Shown: positions 1 to 8,035, counted from the stretch's first letter. The stretch: 32,526 nucleotides of DNA from Clostridia bacterium (GCA_900767815.1 CAAGAM010000040.1:1-32526), one strand, 5' to 3'. Program-made: numbers and translations. Notes: generated by a model from the letters alone, not told the origin.

Positions 1-138
1 AACCAAAACGTCGCTATTTTCGATGATTTCTGTCGAAGGCGACTTTGTTCGTACTGGATGTACGGGCTAAGGCGAATTCGGCATAAAGCGCGGAAATATC
101 GGCGTTTTGGCGGGGTTCGTATTATTCTTGACTGGCAT
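1..138 (-). repeat. Arm of a MITE-like palindromic repeat
   Basis: This stretch is almost identical to the reverse complement of 15296-15433; the only difference I see is in a small loop flanked by GTAC on each side (TGGAT here, TTGCT in the other copy read the same way). It ends with ATTATTCTTGACTGGCAT, the terminal inverted repeat of the full element at 15296-15575. The arm is itself an imperfect long hairpin: CAAAACG near its left end pairs with CGTTTTG near 101-107. The rest of this copy, if present, lies upstream of the window. No coding sequence is visible in it. Confidence 0.75.
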
Positions 139-763
139 AGATTAAGTCTGTTGTTCTTTTATAATTCATTTCCTCGCCGTTAGTTTCTTTGAAAAAGAAC
201 AAAAAAGCGCAAGAAAAAAGTCTTTTCTCTGCGCTTGTAATTATATTGTGTTTCATAGGCGGTTACCTCCCGTCGAGAGTTTTTGGATTTTACTATTTTT
301 GGTTTTTTCTGCCTCTTTACCTTGTTCTTGATGTTTCAGTATCTCTATACGGATACTATCAAATATATTATAGCACAAAAATCTTTATTTTTCAAGCTTT
401 AACGCGCTATGCTATGTAAAACATATAAAAATCATCTCTTTATACTTTTTTGAAACGTTTTGCCGCCACTTTTTCGGGTAATTCTATCACTCTTTTTCTA
501 TTTAATTTTGACTTGTCCGTTTCAGCGCGTCCGTTTTTTGTTTTTGTTCTCCCTATGGAACATAAACCTTTTTATAAATATTAAATATCAAGTCGGCGGT
601 ATGAAAATATCGGCGGCTTTTTTATATCTAAAATTGTTGAGTTGAAACTTTCTGCCGTGCAATTTAGTGACCTCTCTCGGTGCTTGCGCGCCAATCTCCC
701 CGAAGGGGAAAGCTTTTTCGGTGAGCGGGGATACTTTCTGTCATTACCTTTTAAATTTGCCGC
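139..763. other. Intergenic region without a convincing gene
   Basis: About 625 bases, AT-rich. A hydrophobic frame of 76 codons runs from a TTG at 189 to 419, but it has no ribosome binding site and its start overlaps a hairpin (AAGCGCA near 206-212 pairing with TGCGCTT near 231-237), so I do not call it a gene. On the minus strand that hairpin is followed by a T-rich tract and could be a terminator for a transcript entering from the right, although no minus-strand gene is visible there. The right part carries the 668-717 repeat. Confidence 0.5.
668..717. repeat. Dispersed repeat with CTCCCCGAAGGGGA hairpin
   Basis: The stretch starts TGACCTCTCTCGG, continues with a short GC-rich palindromic segment, and ends in the self-complementary CTCCCCGAAGGGGAAAGC followed by a T run. 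The same order of motifs occurs at 14447-14536, where the second half is duplicated. It looks like a small dispersed non-coding repeat and could act as a weak terminator because of the trailing T run. Confidence 0.6.
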
Positions 764-829
764 TTTACATATTCTTTACAATTGTTTTACCGATTTTAGC
801 CTGTTAAATAATTTTTCGGGGTGTATAAT
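764..829 (+). promoter_or_regulatory. PhoP-box-like direct repeats and pst promoter
   Basis: Three hexamers TTTACA, TTTACA and TTTACC start at 764, 775 and 786, giving an exact 11-bp period. That matches the spacing of the TT(A/T)ACA-like direct repeats bound by PhoP in Bacillus. A perfect -10 box TATAAT lies at 824-829, while no good -35 sits 17 bp upstream (positions 801-806 read CTGTTA). A poor -35 replaced by upstream activator sites is the usual layout of a PhoP/PhoB-activated promoter. The regulator gene is in the same gene cluster (5192-5863), so phosphate-starvation control is a reasonable inference. Confidence 0.65.
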
Positions 830-864
830 GTAGGCGTAAAAAGAAAAAAGGAGAACAAAAAATC

Positions 865-1803
865 ATGAAGAAAAGATTTATGGCAATCTTGGCAGGAATT
901 ATTGCCTGCGTAATGTGTTTCGCGTTTACCGCATGCGGAACAAACTCGGGGGACAACGGATCGGCAAACGGAACTACAAGCGAATCTACAAACGATACGG
1001 ATAGCACGGTAGCTCCCGAAAAAAACATTCTCGTAGTTATGAGAGAGGCTTCGAGCGGAACGAGAGAAGCGTTCGATAAGTACGTAAACCTCAGCGCTAA
1101 AGACGTTATCGATGCATCCGAAGAGTTCTCGTCGACAGGCGTTGTAAGAACTCAGGTAGCCGCGAACGCTACGGCAATCGGATATATCTCACTTGCAAGC
1201 GTTGACGACAGCGTTAAGGCTTTAAAAGTAGAAGGCGTTGAACCCACCGTTTCGAACGTAAGAGACGGGAAATACAAAATACAGCGTCCCTTCCTTCTTT
1301 TAACCAACAAAAACGTTAAACTTACGGCGGCGGCTCAGGATTTCTTCAATTACTGCATGAGCAAAACCGCGGAAAACGGAATTCTGGCAGACGGCGGAAT
1401 CACCACTCCCGATTTCGACAACCGTTCGGAATATACCGTTCCGACCGTTGCGCTCAGCGGAAAAGTTTCGCTTAAAGGTTCCACTTCGATGGAAAAAATG
1501 ATTCAGAAACTCGTTGCCGATTATCAGGCACTTTGCGGAGATAAGGTTAAGGACGTTAAGTTCGATTACGATTTCCCGGGTTCCAGCGGCGGCAGAACTG
1601 CGGCTAAGAACGACACCGAAGGAACGGTTATAGGTCTTGCAAGCTCTTCTAAGCCCAACGAGGCTTACACCGAAACAACCCTTTGTCTCGACGCGGTTGC
1701 GGTAATCGTAAATAAAGCTAACGACAAAATCGACGACGTCAACGCCCGGATACTTCACGATATCTACACGGGCAAAATCAAGAAATTCAGCGAAATCAAA
1801 TAA
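865..1803 (+). CDS. pstS: Phosphate-binding lipoprotein PstS, apparently circularly permuted
   Basis: Phosphate-binding protein of the Pst ABC importer, 312 residues, exported as a lipoprotein: the signal peptide ends in a lipobox FTAC with lipidation expected at Cys24, followed by a Ser/Thr/Asn/Gly-rich linker to about residue 52. Start ATG 865 follows AAAGGAG at 847-853. The two halves of the family are in swapped order. Residues 54-178 carry motifs that normally form the C-terminal half (ILVVMREASSGTREAF at 55-70, AIGYIS at 104-109, YKIQRPF at 137-143). Residues 199-312 carry the usual N-terminal half (KGSTSMEK at 204-211, PGSSGGR at 238-244, DAVAVIVNKAN, DIYTGKIKKF at 299-308). The break falls exactly where canonical PstS joins 'GKIxxW' to 'IxVVxRxxGSGT'. 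It is followed by a TAATG overlap with the permease gene. The assignment to PstS is firm; the permutation is my reading of motif order. Confidence 0.9.
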   Translation: MKKRFMAILAGIIACVMCFAFTACGTNSGDNGSANGTTSESTNDTDSTVAPEKNILVVMREASSGTREAFDKYVNLSAKDVIDASEEFSSTGVVRTQVAANATAIGYISLASVDDSVKALKVEGVEPTVSNVRDGKYKIQRPFLLLTNKNVKLTAAAQDFFNYCMSKTAENGILADGGITTPDFDNRSEYTVPTVALSGKVSLKGSTSMEKMIQKLVADYQALCGDKVKDVKFDYDFPGSSGGRTAAKNDTEGTVIGLASSSKPNEAYTETTLCLDAVAVIVNKANDKIDDVNARILHDIYTGKIKKFSEIK

Positions 1804-3593
1804 TGAATATGACGAGTAACAAAACGAAAGAAAAAGCTTTCAGAACGTTATTCCTGGCGGCGGCGATTATATGTATAATCGCCGTAATCGCCATATTTGC
1901 GTTCTTGATAATTCAAAGCTTGCCTGCGTTTAAAAAGATCGGATTTTTCAAGTTCGTATTCGGAAAAGATTGGTATCCGAGTAGCGACGACGAATATAAA
2001 CTTCCGCTCGAAGGCGAGTACGGCGTGTTCAAAATGATCGTCGGAACAATCGTCGCAACGCTCGGTTCGGTTACCATAGGCGGAGTACTCGGGGTGTTCA
2101 CGGCGGTGTTTATTTCGAAGTTCTGCCCCAAACGCGTTAAAAAGGTTTTTACGGCGATAATCAACTTATTGGCGGGTATTCCGTCGGTAATCTTCGGATT
2201 TTTCGGCATGAACGTACTTCTTCCGAAGCTCGGAGTTTTCTCCGAAAACGGAAGCGGCAGCGGACTTCTTGCCGTGTCTATAGTGCTTGGCTTTATGATT
2301 CTGCCGACGGTAGTTTCCCTTTCAAAAACGAGCATAGACGCCGTTCCCGAAAGTTATTACGAAGGCGCGCTGTCGCTCGGCTCGAACCACGAACAAGCCG
2401 TTTTCAGAGCGGTTGTTCCCGCGGCGAAATCGGGCATAGTCGCTTCGATAATATTAGGAATAGGCAGAGCCGTCGGCGAAACGATGGCTGTCATAATGGT
2501 TGCGGGTAACAAGGTAAACTTCCCGAAAGGGTTGTTCAAAAGCTTCCGCGTGCTTACGGCAAACATCGTCATGGAAATGAGTTACGCGGGCGAAGTTCAG
2601 CTCGGCGCGCTCATCGCAACGGGCGTCGTTCTGCTTATATTTATCCTTATCGTGAACGTGCTTTTAGGGCTTGCCACGGGTAAAAGAGGAAAAGCGGGCG
2701 ACGGAAAGAAATTTAAAATTCCGTTTTTGGAAAAGTTTAATCGGTTGATAAGAATAGAAACGGTCGGCAAAGTGTTTTCGTATATCTGCGCAGGAGTTGC
2801 CGCCGTCGGGCTTATATCGATTATAGGTTTCGTAACGGTTAAAGGCGTGCCGCATTTAACCGGGCAACTTCTTTTCGGAGAATACAAAATAGCCGAAAAA
2901 ATAAGCATTTTCCCGTCAATAGTTGCGACGTTCATAACGGTTGGCATAAGCCTTATAATCGCTGTGCCGATAGGTGTTGCGACGGCGATATTTTTGAACG
3001 AATACACAAAAAAAGGAAGCAAACTCGTGCGCGTTATAAGAAGCGCGATAGACGTTTTAAGCGGAATCCCGTCCATTGTTTACGCTCTTTTCGGAATGGT
3101 GACGTTCGTTGTGTGGTTCGGCAATAAAATATCGATTTTAGCGGGCAGCTTCACGATATCGCTTATGCTTCTCCCCGTCGTGGTAAGGTCTACGGAAGAA
3201 AGTCTGCGTTCGGTTGACGACAGTTTAAGAGAGGGAAGTTTCGCGCTCGGCGCGGGAAAGGTAAGGACGATTTTTAAAATAGTTCTTCCGTCCGCGCTCC
3301 CCGGGATAATGTCCGCGGTGATACTCTCGATGGGCAGAGTGGTTTCGGAATCGGCACCGTTCATGTACACGATGGGAAGCACCCTTTCGCCAATGCCGCA
3401 CGGCGTTTCAGACAGCGGAACGACGCTTGCCGTCGCCCTTTATAAACTCTCACAGGAAGGGTTTTACGTAAACGAGGCTTACGCCACGGCGTTCGTGCTT
3501 CTTGTCATCGTGCTTTTATTGAACACCTTAGCAAGCGTACTCTCGACGAAACTCGAAAAAAAACTTAAAGGAAGCAAAAATGAAAAAAAATAA
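1803..3593 (+). CDS. pstCA: Fused phosphate permease PstC-PstA
   Basis: Inner-membrane channel of the phosphate importer, with both permease subunits in one 596-residue chain. Residues about 1-290 are PstC-like: first transmembrane segment around 13-38, a periplasmic loop, then the core with the coupling motif EGALSLG and GRAVGETMAV. A charged linker (about 290-320) leads to the PstA-like half, about 320-590, with SGIPSIVYALFG, coupling motif EGSFALG and GRVVSESAP. Each half has the MetI-like EAA loop expected to dock on PstB. Most bacteria encode PstC and PstA as separate proteins of about 300 residues, so the length is the sum of both. The ATG at 1803 overlaps the pstS stop (TAATG), implying translational coupling; the 3' end overlaps pstB by 14 bp. 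I see no stop or frameshift at the junction. Confidence 0.92.
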   Translation: MNMTSNKTKEKAFRTLFLAAAIICIIAVIAIFAFLIIQSLPAFKKIGFFKFVFGKDWYPSSDDEYKLPLEGEYGVFKMIVGTIVATLGSVTIGGVLGVFTAVFISKFCPKRVKKVFTAIINLLAGIPSVIFGFFGMNVLLPKLGVFSENGSGSGLLAVSIVLGFMILPTVVSLSKTSIDAVPESYYEGALSLGSNHEQAVFRAVVPAAKSGIVASIILGIGRAVGETMAVIMVAGNKVNFPKGLFKSFRVLTANIVMEMSYAGEVQLGALIATGVVLLIFILIVNVLLGLATGKRGKAGDGKKFKIPFLEKFNRLIRIETVGKVFSYICAGVAAVGLISIIGFVTVKGVPHLTGQLLFGEYKIAEKISIFPSIVATFITVGISLIIAVPIGVATAIFLNEYTKKGSKLVRVIRSAIDVLSGIPSIVYALFGMVTFVVWFGNKISILAGSFTISLMLLPVVVRSTEESLRSVDDSLREGSFALGAGKVRTIFKIVLPSALPGIMSAVILSMGRVVSESAPFMYTMGSTLSPMPHGVSDSGTTLAVALYKLSQEGFYVNEAYATAFVLLVIVLLLNTLASVLSTKLEKKLKGSKNEKK

Positions 3594-4362
3594 TTCGGAT
3601 GAAATGATCTTCGGAAAAAACATATCCGTGAAAAACGCAAACCTTTGGTACGGCGATTTTCAGGCTCTGAAGAATATAAATATAGAAATTCCCGAAAATA
3701 AGGTCACGGCGTTTATAGGACCTTCGGGATGCGGCAAGTCCACTTTTTTAAAGTGTTTCAACCGTATGAACGACCTTGTTGAAGGTTGCAGAATTGAAGG
3801 AGAATTCCGCGTCGGCAACGTCGATATATACGATAAAATCGACGTGAACGAGCTTCGACGCAACGTAGGAATGGTCTTTCAGAAACCAAATCCTTTCCCG
3901 ATGAGCGTTTACGACAACGTCGCTTACGGTCCGCGCACGTTAGGCGTGCATAAACGCGCCGAACTCGACGAAATCGTTGAAAAATCTCTTCGCGGGGCGT
4001 GCATGTGGGACGATTTGAAGGACAGGCTCGGAAAATCCGCATTGGGGCTTTCGGGCGGGCAACAGCAAAGGCTTTGCATTGCGAGGGCTTTGGCGGCAAA
4101 CCCGAAAATTCTCCTTATGGACGAACCTACTTCCGCGCTCGATCCCATTTCCACGGGCAAGATAGAAGATCTTATGGAAGAGCTTAAAAAGGACATAACG
4201 ATAGTCATCGTCACCCACAACATGCAGCAGGCGACGAGAATAGCCGACAAAACGGCGTTCTTCCTTTTAGGCGAACTCGTCGAATACGGCGACACCGAAA
4301 AGATTTTCTCCGCGCCCGACGATAAGCGCACCGAAAATTATATAACGGGCAGATTCGGCTAA
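3580..4362 (+). CDS. pstB: Phosphate import ATPase PstB
   Basis: Cytoplasmic ATPase that powers phosphate import through PstCA; 260 residues, normal for the family. Walker A GPSGCGKST is at residues 47-55, the ABC signature LSGGQQQR at about 157-164, Walker B ILLMDE at 177-182 and the H-loop histidine in VTHN at 213. The PstB-typical stretch FQKPNPFPMSVYDNVAYGPR is present. The start at 3580 lies inside the end of the permease gene and is preceded by AAAGGAAG. The gene is followed by 95 bp to phoU, probably in the same transcript. Confidence 0.96.
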   Translation: MKKNNSDEMIFGKNISVKNANLWYGDFQALKNINIEIPENKVTAFIGPSGCGKSTFLKCFNRMNDLVEGCRIEGEFRVGNVDIYDKIDVNELRRNVGMVFQKPNPFPMSVYDNVAYGPRTLGVHKRAELDEIVEKSLRGACMWDDLKDRLGKSALGLSGGQQQRLCIARALAANPKILLMDEPTSALDPISTGKIEDLMEELKKDITIVIVTHNMQQATRIADKTAFFLLGELVEYGDTEKIFSAPDDKRTENYITGRFG

Positions 4363-4457
4363 AATTTTGTAAATTCGGGGCGGAAAGGAAGAAAAATCGT
4401 TTTCGCACGGAAAAATCTGTAAATTTACTTGAAAAAAGGAGCGAATAAAGGTATACT

Positions 4458-5111
4458 ATGAGTATAAGAAGCAAATACGAGGGCGAGCTTGCGCACGTTT
4501 TCACCAAACTCGTCAATATGTGCCATGCGGTTGAACTTGCGATAGAGAAATCTATAAACGCGCTTAAACATCGCGACGAAAACCTTGCAAAAGAAGTTAT
4601 GAGCGAGGATAAAAACATCGATAACGCGGAGCGCGAAATCGAGCAGGATTGTTTGAAAATTCTGCTTATGGAACACCCCGTGGCGAGCGATTTCAGAGAA
4701 GTTTCCGCCGCGCTTAAAATGATAACCGACCTTGAAAGAATAGCCGATCAGGCGGCGGATATTTCCGAAACGTCTCTTCAGTTCAAGGGCGAAAAATTCA
4801 TCAAAGAACCCGAACATATCGAGCTTATGGCAAAACTCGTCATCGGCATGGTTAAAGACGGGGTTGCGAGCTATATAAACCGCGACCTCGAAACGGCGCG
4901 CGGACTCGATAAGAGAGACGACAGGGTTGACGAGCTTTTCGAAACGGTAAAAACCGACCTTGTCGAGCTTATCAAACAGAATTCCGCAAACGCCGACCAG
5001 GCTATTCTATTTATGATGATAGCAAAATATCTTGAAAGAATAGGCGATCACGCCGTCAATATCGGCGAGTGGGCGGAGTATGCCGCGACGGGTTATCACA
5101 AGGCGGGCTAA
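4458..5111 (+). CDS. phoU: Phosphate signalling protein PhoU
   Basis: Peripheral protein that couples the state of the Pst transporter to the PhoR kinase and keeps the regulon off when phosphate is ample. The 217 residues contain two PhoU three-helix repeats: one around residues 10-105 with ALKMITDLERIADQAADI, and one around 115-212 with MIAKYLERIGDHAVNIGEW. The paired E/D-rich metal-binding motifs of the family are visible in both (LERIADQ and LERIGDH). Start ATG 4458 is preceded by AAAGG at 4447-4451, with another AAAGGAG at 4435-4441. Its place between pstB and the two-component genes is the common Firmicutes order. Confidence 0.95.
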   Translation: MSIRSKYEGELAHVFTKLVNMCHAVELAIEKSINALKHRDENLAKEVMSEDKNIDNAEREIEQDCLKILLMEHPVASDFREVSAALKMITDLERIADQAADISETSLQFKGEKFIKEPEHIELMAKLVIGMVKDGVASYINRDLETARGLDKRDDRVDELFETVKTDLVELIKQNSANADQAILFMMIAKYLERIGDHAVNIGEWAEYAATGYHKAG

Positions 5112-5137
5112 GACTTGTAAAAATTAAAAACAGCACG

Positions 5138-5156
5138 ATAATCGACTTATAGCCCG
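5138..5156. repeat. Dispersed repeat core between phoU and the regulator gene
   Basis: GATAATCGACTTATAG followed by CCCGACTT. The reverse complement of its core, CTATAAGTCGATTATC, occurs within the two palindromic elements at 13911-14023 and 14233-14346, and a variant with flanking CCCGACTT occurs inverted at 8016-8035. A TTGTAA ... GATAAT pair with 16-bp spacing overlaps it (TTGTAA near 5116, GATAAT at about 5138), so it might double as a promoter for the two-component genes, but that is weak. Confidence 0.45.
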
Positions 5157-5191
5157 ACTTTTAACGATTGTTTTTTAAAGGAGAACGATAG

Positions 5192-5863
5192 ATGGAAGAA
5201 AAAACGCTTATATATTGCGTGGACGACGAAGAGCCGATAAGAGAAGTTTATAAATACGCCTTGGAGGGCGCGGGGTTTAATCCCGTCTGTTTTTCGTGTG
5301 CGGACGAACTTTTTGTCGGGCTTACAAAAGCCGTCCCTAAGCTTATTATTCTCGACGTAATGCTTGATGGTATGGACGGATATGCGATTCTCGAAAAAAT
5401 AAGAGCCAATCCTTCAACGAAAAACGTTCCCGTAATCATGGTTTCGGCAAAAACAACCGAGATAGATAAAGTCAGGGGGTTGAACCTCGGCGCGGACGAT
5501 TACATATCCAAGCCGTTCGGCATTTTGGAACTCGTTGCGAGGATAAACGCCAACATACGAAAATCCGCAACCGTTCAGACTGCGTTAAAATTCAAAGATA
5601 TCACCGTTGACGACGGCGAACACGTTATAAAAGTGGGAGACAGCCCCGTGAAGCTCACGCTTAAACAATACGAACTTTTAAAACTGCTCGTTATAAACGC
5701 GGGCAAAGTCGTTTTAAGAGACAAGCTTTTAGACGAAGTGTGGGGCGCAAATTACGGCGAGACGAGAACTCTCGACATTCACATAGGAGATCTGAGAAAA
5801 ATTCTTACCTCATCGGACGCGGAGATAGAAACGGTGAGAGGAGTGGGGTATAAACTGGTATGA
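5192..5863 (+). CDS. phoP: OmpR/PhoB-family response regulator
   Basis: Cytoplasmic DNA-binding response regulator of 223 residues. The receiver domain (about 1-120) has the acidic pair Asp11/Asp12, the phospho-acceptor Asp55 in IILDVMLDG, and the conserved lysine in YISKPFG. The C-terminal half (about 128-223) is a winged helix ending in TVRGVGYKL, diagnostic of OmpR/PhoB. ATG 5192 is preceded by AAAGGAG at 5178-5184. It overlaps the kinase gene by ATGA. Because it directly follows the pst-phoU genes, control of the phosphate regulon through the repeats at 764-791 is the likely role; this is inferred from context. It could instead respond to another signal, since this family is large. Confidence 0.9.
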   Translation: MEEKTLIYCVDDEEPIREVYKYALEGAGFNPVCFSCADELFVGLTKAVPKLIILDVMLDGMDGYAILEKIRANPSTKNVPVIMVSAKTTEIDKVRGLNLGADDYISKPFGILELVARINANIRKSATVQTALKFKDITVDDGEHVIKVGDSPVKLTLKQYELLKLLVINAGKVVLRDKLLDEVWGANYGETRTLDIHIGDLRKILTSSDAEIETVRGVGYKLV

Positions 5864-7590
5864 AAAATAAAATTCTGATATTCAATCTTGCGATAATCAC
5901 GCTGTCGCTTTTAACGGTGTTCTTTTCGGGGATAACTCTTAACAAAAATTCGCACAGAGCCGAAGCCGAGGCGGAAGTTAAAACGCTTACCGAAGCTTAT
6001 AAATCGACTTACGACGAGAATAATATCGATAAAATGTTTAAAAACGCGCCCGACGGCGTGCGGCTTACCGTTATAAACGATAAAGGCGAAGTCGTGAAGG
6101 ATACCGACGGCGAAATAACCGAAAATCATCTCGGCAGAGAGGAAATCATCGCGGCGATAGGCGGAAATCCGAAAGTCGTCGTAAGATACAGCAATTCTTT
6201 GAAAAAGGACATGGTGTATTACGCGCTCAAAGCGGAAAGGACGGACGGCGATTACGATTTTATCCGTGTGGCAATTCCCGTCGCGGACGTGGACGGATAC
6301 GTGAAAAGCACTATCCCGACTCTTATTTACGTTCTGATTGCGGCGATATTTATTTGTTACATCGCAAGCATACTCATGACGAGCAGCCTCGTTAAGCCCA
6401 TAAAGGACGTAAAAGACAAGATAACCGCCGTTAAAAACGGAGATTATTCGGTTAAAATTCCCGCAAGCGGAGACGAGGAAGTCAATACCATGCTTTCGGA
6501 AATCAACGACGTAAGCGAGCTTCTGCAAAAATCGATACAAAAAGCCAACGACGAAAAAGAGCGTCTCGATTATATTTTAAGAAATATTTCGGACGGCATA
6601 ATCGTTCTGGATACCGACGGTTCTATAACCGAATTCAATAAAAACGCCTCGCGGATTTTCGATATCGCCGAGCCTTCGGGAAAGAATTATTCCATTCTCA
6701 CCGCAAACGAGAACTTCAACGCCGAAATCGCCGATTGTTTAACCTTCGGCGCGGATAAGCGGTTTGAGTATTCCGACGGCGGCAAAACCTTTATCGTAAG
6801 CGTAAACAGGCTCGATAACGGTTACACGATAATAGTTCTGAGCGACATAACCGCGGTTAAAAACAGCGAAAAGACGAGGAGCGAGTTCTTTGCAAACGCC
6901 TCTCACGAACTGAAAACCCCGCTTACTTCGATAAAGGGTTTCAACGATATCGTTTCGATGTCTACGAAAGAGGAAAAAACCAAGGAATTATCGTTGAAAA
7001 TCGACAAGGAAGTGACGAGGATCGTAACGCTTATCAACGATATGCTCGATCTTTCGCGCTTAGAAGCCGAGGAAAAACCTCAGACGGAAAAAATCGACCT
7101 TAAAAAAGTTTCGGAAGGGGTTATAGAAAGCCTTTCGGCTTTGGCGGAAAAGAAAAACGTTACGGTGAAGCTTTGCGGCGAAGGCACCGTGGATATGGAA
7201 AGCGAACATGCCGTCGAGCTTGTCAAAAACCTTGTGGAAAACGCGATAAGATATAATAACGACGGCGGACACGTCTTTGTCGATATCAAAATGGCGGACG
7301 GCGCGGTGAAACTTATCGTTAAGGACGACGGAATAGGTATCGAGGATAAATACAAACAGCGCATTTTCGAAAGATTTTATCGGGTGGATAAATCCCGCTC
7401 GCGCGAAATGGGCGGCACGGGTTTAGGTTTATCGATAGTCAAGCATATCTGCACGCTGTATAATGCCGGGCTTGCGCTTGAATCCACGCTCGGCGTCGGC
7501 ACGACGATAACCGTTTCCGTTCCTGTTGCGAATCGGCGTTTCGCAGAATACGAAACCGACGGAAACCTTGACAATTTTAAAACAGAATAA
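5860..7590 (+). CDS. phoR: PhoR-type sensor histidine kinase
   Basis: Membrane sensor kinase, 576 residues. Order of parts: transmembrane helix about 4-26, an extracytoplasmic domain about 28-150 (PhoR-like, DGVRLTVINDKGEVVKDT), second helix about 153-175, HAMP linker about 175-225, PAS domain about 235-330 (ISDGIIVLDTDGSITEFN), HisKA with phospho-accepting His349 in SHELKTPLTSIKG, and HATPase with N-box NAIRYN near 461-466, DDGIGIE near 489 and GGTGLGLSIVK near 518. ATGA overlap with the regulator gene means they are translated together. The PAS domain and position next to phoU match PhoR, which takes its signal from the Pst/PhoU complex. Confidence 0.92.
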   Translation: MKNKILIFNLAIITLSLLTVFFSGITLNKNSHRAEAEAEVKTLTEAYKSTYDENNIDKMFKNAPDGVRLTVINDKGEVVKDTDGEITENHLGREEIIAAIGGNPKVVVRYSNSLKKDMVYYALKAERTDGDYDFIRVAIPVADVDGYVKSTIPTLIYVLIAAIFICYIASILMTSSLVKPIKDVKDKITAVKNGDYSVKIPASGDEEVNTMLSEINDVSELLQKSIQKANDEKERLDYILRNISDGIIVLDTDGSITEFNKNASRIFDIAEPSGKNYSILTANENFNAEIADCLTFGADKRFEYSDGGKTFIVSVNRLDNGYTIIVLSDITAVKNSEKTRSEFFANASHELKTPLTSIKGFNDIVSMSTKEEKTKELSLKIDKEVTRIVTLINDMLDLSRLEAEEKPQTEKIDLKKVSEGVIESLSALAEKKNVTVKLCGEGTVDMESEHAVELVKNLVENAIRYNNDGGHVFVDIKMADGAVKLIVKDDGIGIEDKYKQRIFERFYRVDKSRSREMGGTGLGLSIVKHICTLYNAGLALESTLGVGTTITVSVPVANRRFAEYETDGNLDNFKTE

Positions 7591-7596
7591 TATAAT

Positions 7597-7633
7597 AAGG
7601 TCGGAAATGCGGGATAATCGTGTTTCCGACTTT
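7597..7633 (+). terminator. Hairpin downstream of the kinase gene
   Basis: AAGGTCGGAAA (7597-7607) pairs with TTTCCGACTTT (7623-7633), an 11-bp stem with one G-U pair and a 15-base loop. Only three T residues follow the paired core, so termination may be partial. It separates the two-component genes from the small gene at 7656 and may lower read-through into it. Confidence 0.4.
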
Positions 7634-7655
7634 AAACTATAAAGAGGTAATGAAA

Positions 7656-8015
7656 ATGAAGAAAGAAGTTTTAAATTACGTTATCAAAGAGACAAACGCG
7701 CTTATAAACGCAGGCTCTTGCTGCAAAGAAGCGAAAGAAGCCGCAGAAAAATGGCTTAAAGCCGTCGGAACGCCCGACGAGGCGGCGGAAACCGAAAGAT
7801 ACCTCAAAGAACTCGAAGAGGATATCGAGGGCATAGACGATTTGATTGCATTCGCATCGTCCCCGCTTGCCGTCCGGATTTTCGGCGAAGAAAAGGCAAA
7901 AGAATTTCTTGCACATGCAAAAGAATTAAAGAAAAACGGCGCGAAATATTGCGATTGCCCTGCCTGCGCCGCCTGCGCGAATATCTTATCGAAGAAATCC
8001 GAACTTCTCGGTTAA
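7656..8015 (+). CDS. Small clostridial protein with CDCPAC motif
   Basis: 119 residues, soluble, acidic and lysine-rich, mostly helical by composition. Two cysteines near the N-terminus (GSCCKEA) and a cluster near the C-terminus (YCDCPACAAC) suggest metal binding or a redox role. I recognise it as a widespread small clostridial protein sometimes carrying the name 'molecular chaperone Hsp90' in databases; it bears no resemblance to real Hsp90, and its function is unknown to me. ATG 7656 is chosen because AAAGAGG at 7641-7647 is 8 bases upstream; the in-frame ATG at 7650 is too close to that site and the GTG at 7620 lies within the upstream hairpin. Confidence 0.75.
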   Translation: MKKEVLNYVIKETNALINAGSCCKEAKEAAEKWLKAVGTPDEAAETERYLKELEEDIEGIDDLIAFASSPLAVRIFGEEKAKEFLAHAKELKKNGAKYCDCPACAACANILSKKSELLG

Positions 8016-8035
8016 GTCGGGCTATAAGCCGATTA
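8016..8035. repeat. Inverted copy of the AAGTCGGGCTATAAG repeat
   Basis: AAGTCGGGCTATAAGCCGATTA is the reverse complement, with one or two changes, of the sequence at about 5137-5160. Both flank operons in intergenic DNA. The same CTATAAG-CGATTA core is found within the palindromic elements at 13911-14023 and 14233-14346. Confidence 0.4.

Noticed and set aside
189..419. 76-codon hydrophobic frame from a TTG
   Set aside because: No ribosome binding site, and the start overlaps a hairpin. Composition matches the AT-rich intergenic DNA around it.
4435..4457. TTGAAA-17-TATACT promoter directly before phoU
   Set aside because: The -10 would end at the base before the start codon, so transcripts would begin inside the gene. 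The -35/-10 bases are also the ribosome binding site region.
7620..7655. Upstream GTG start for the small cysteine-rich protein
   Set aside because: It lies in the 3' arm of a hairpin and has no ribosome binding site; ATG 7656 has AAAGAGG at proper distance.
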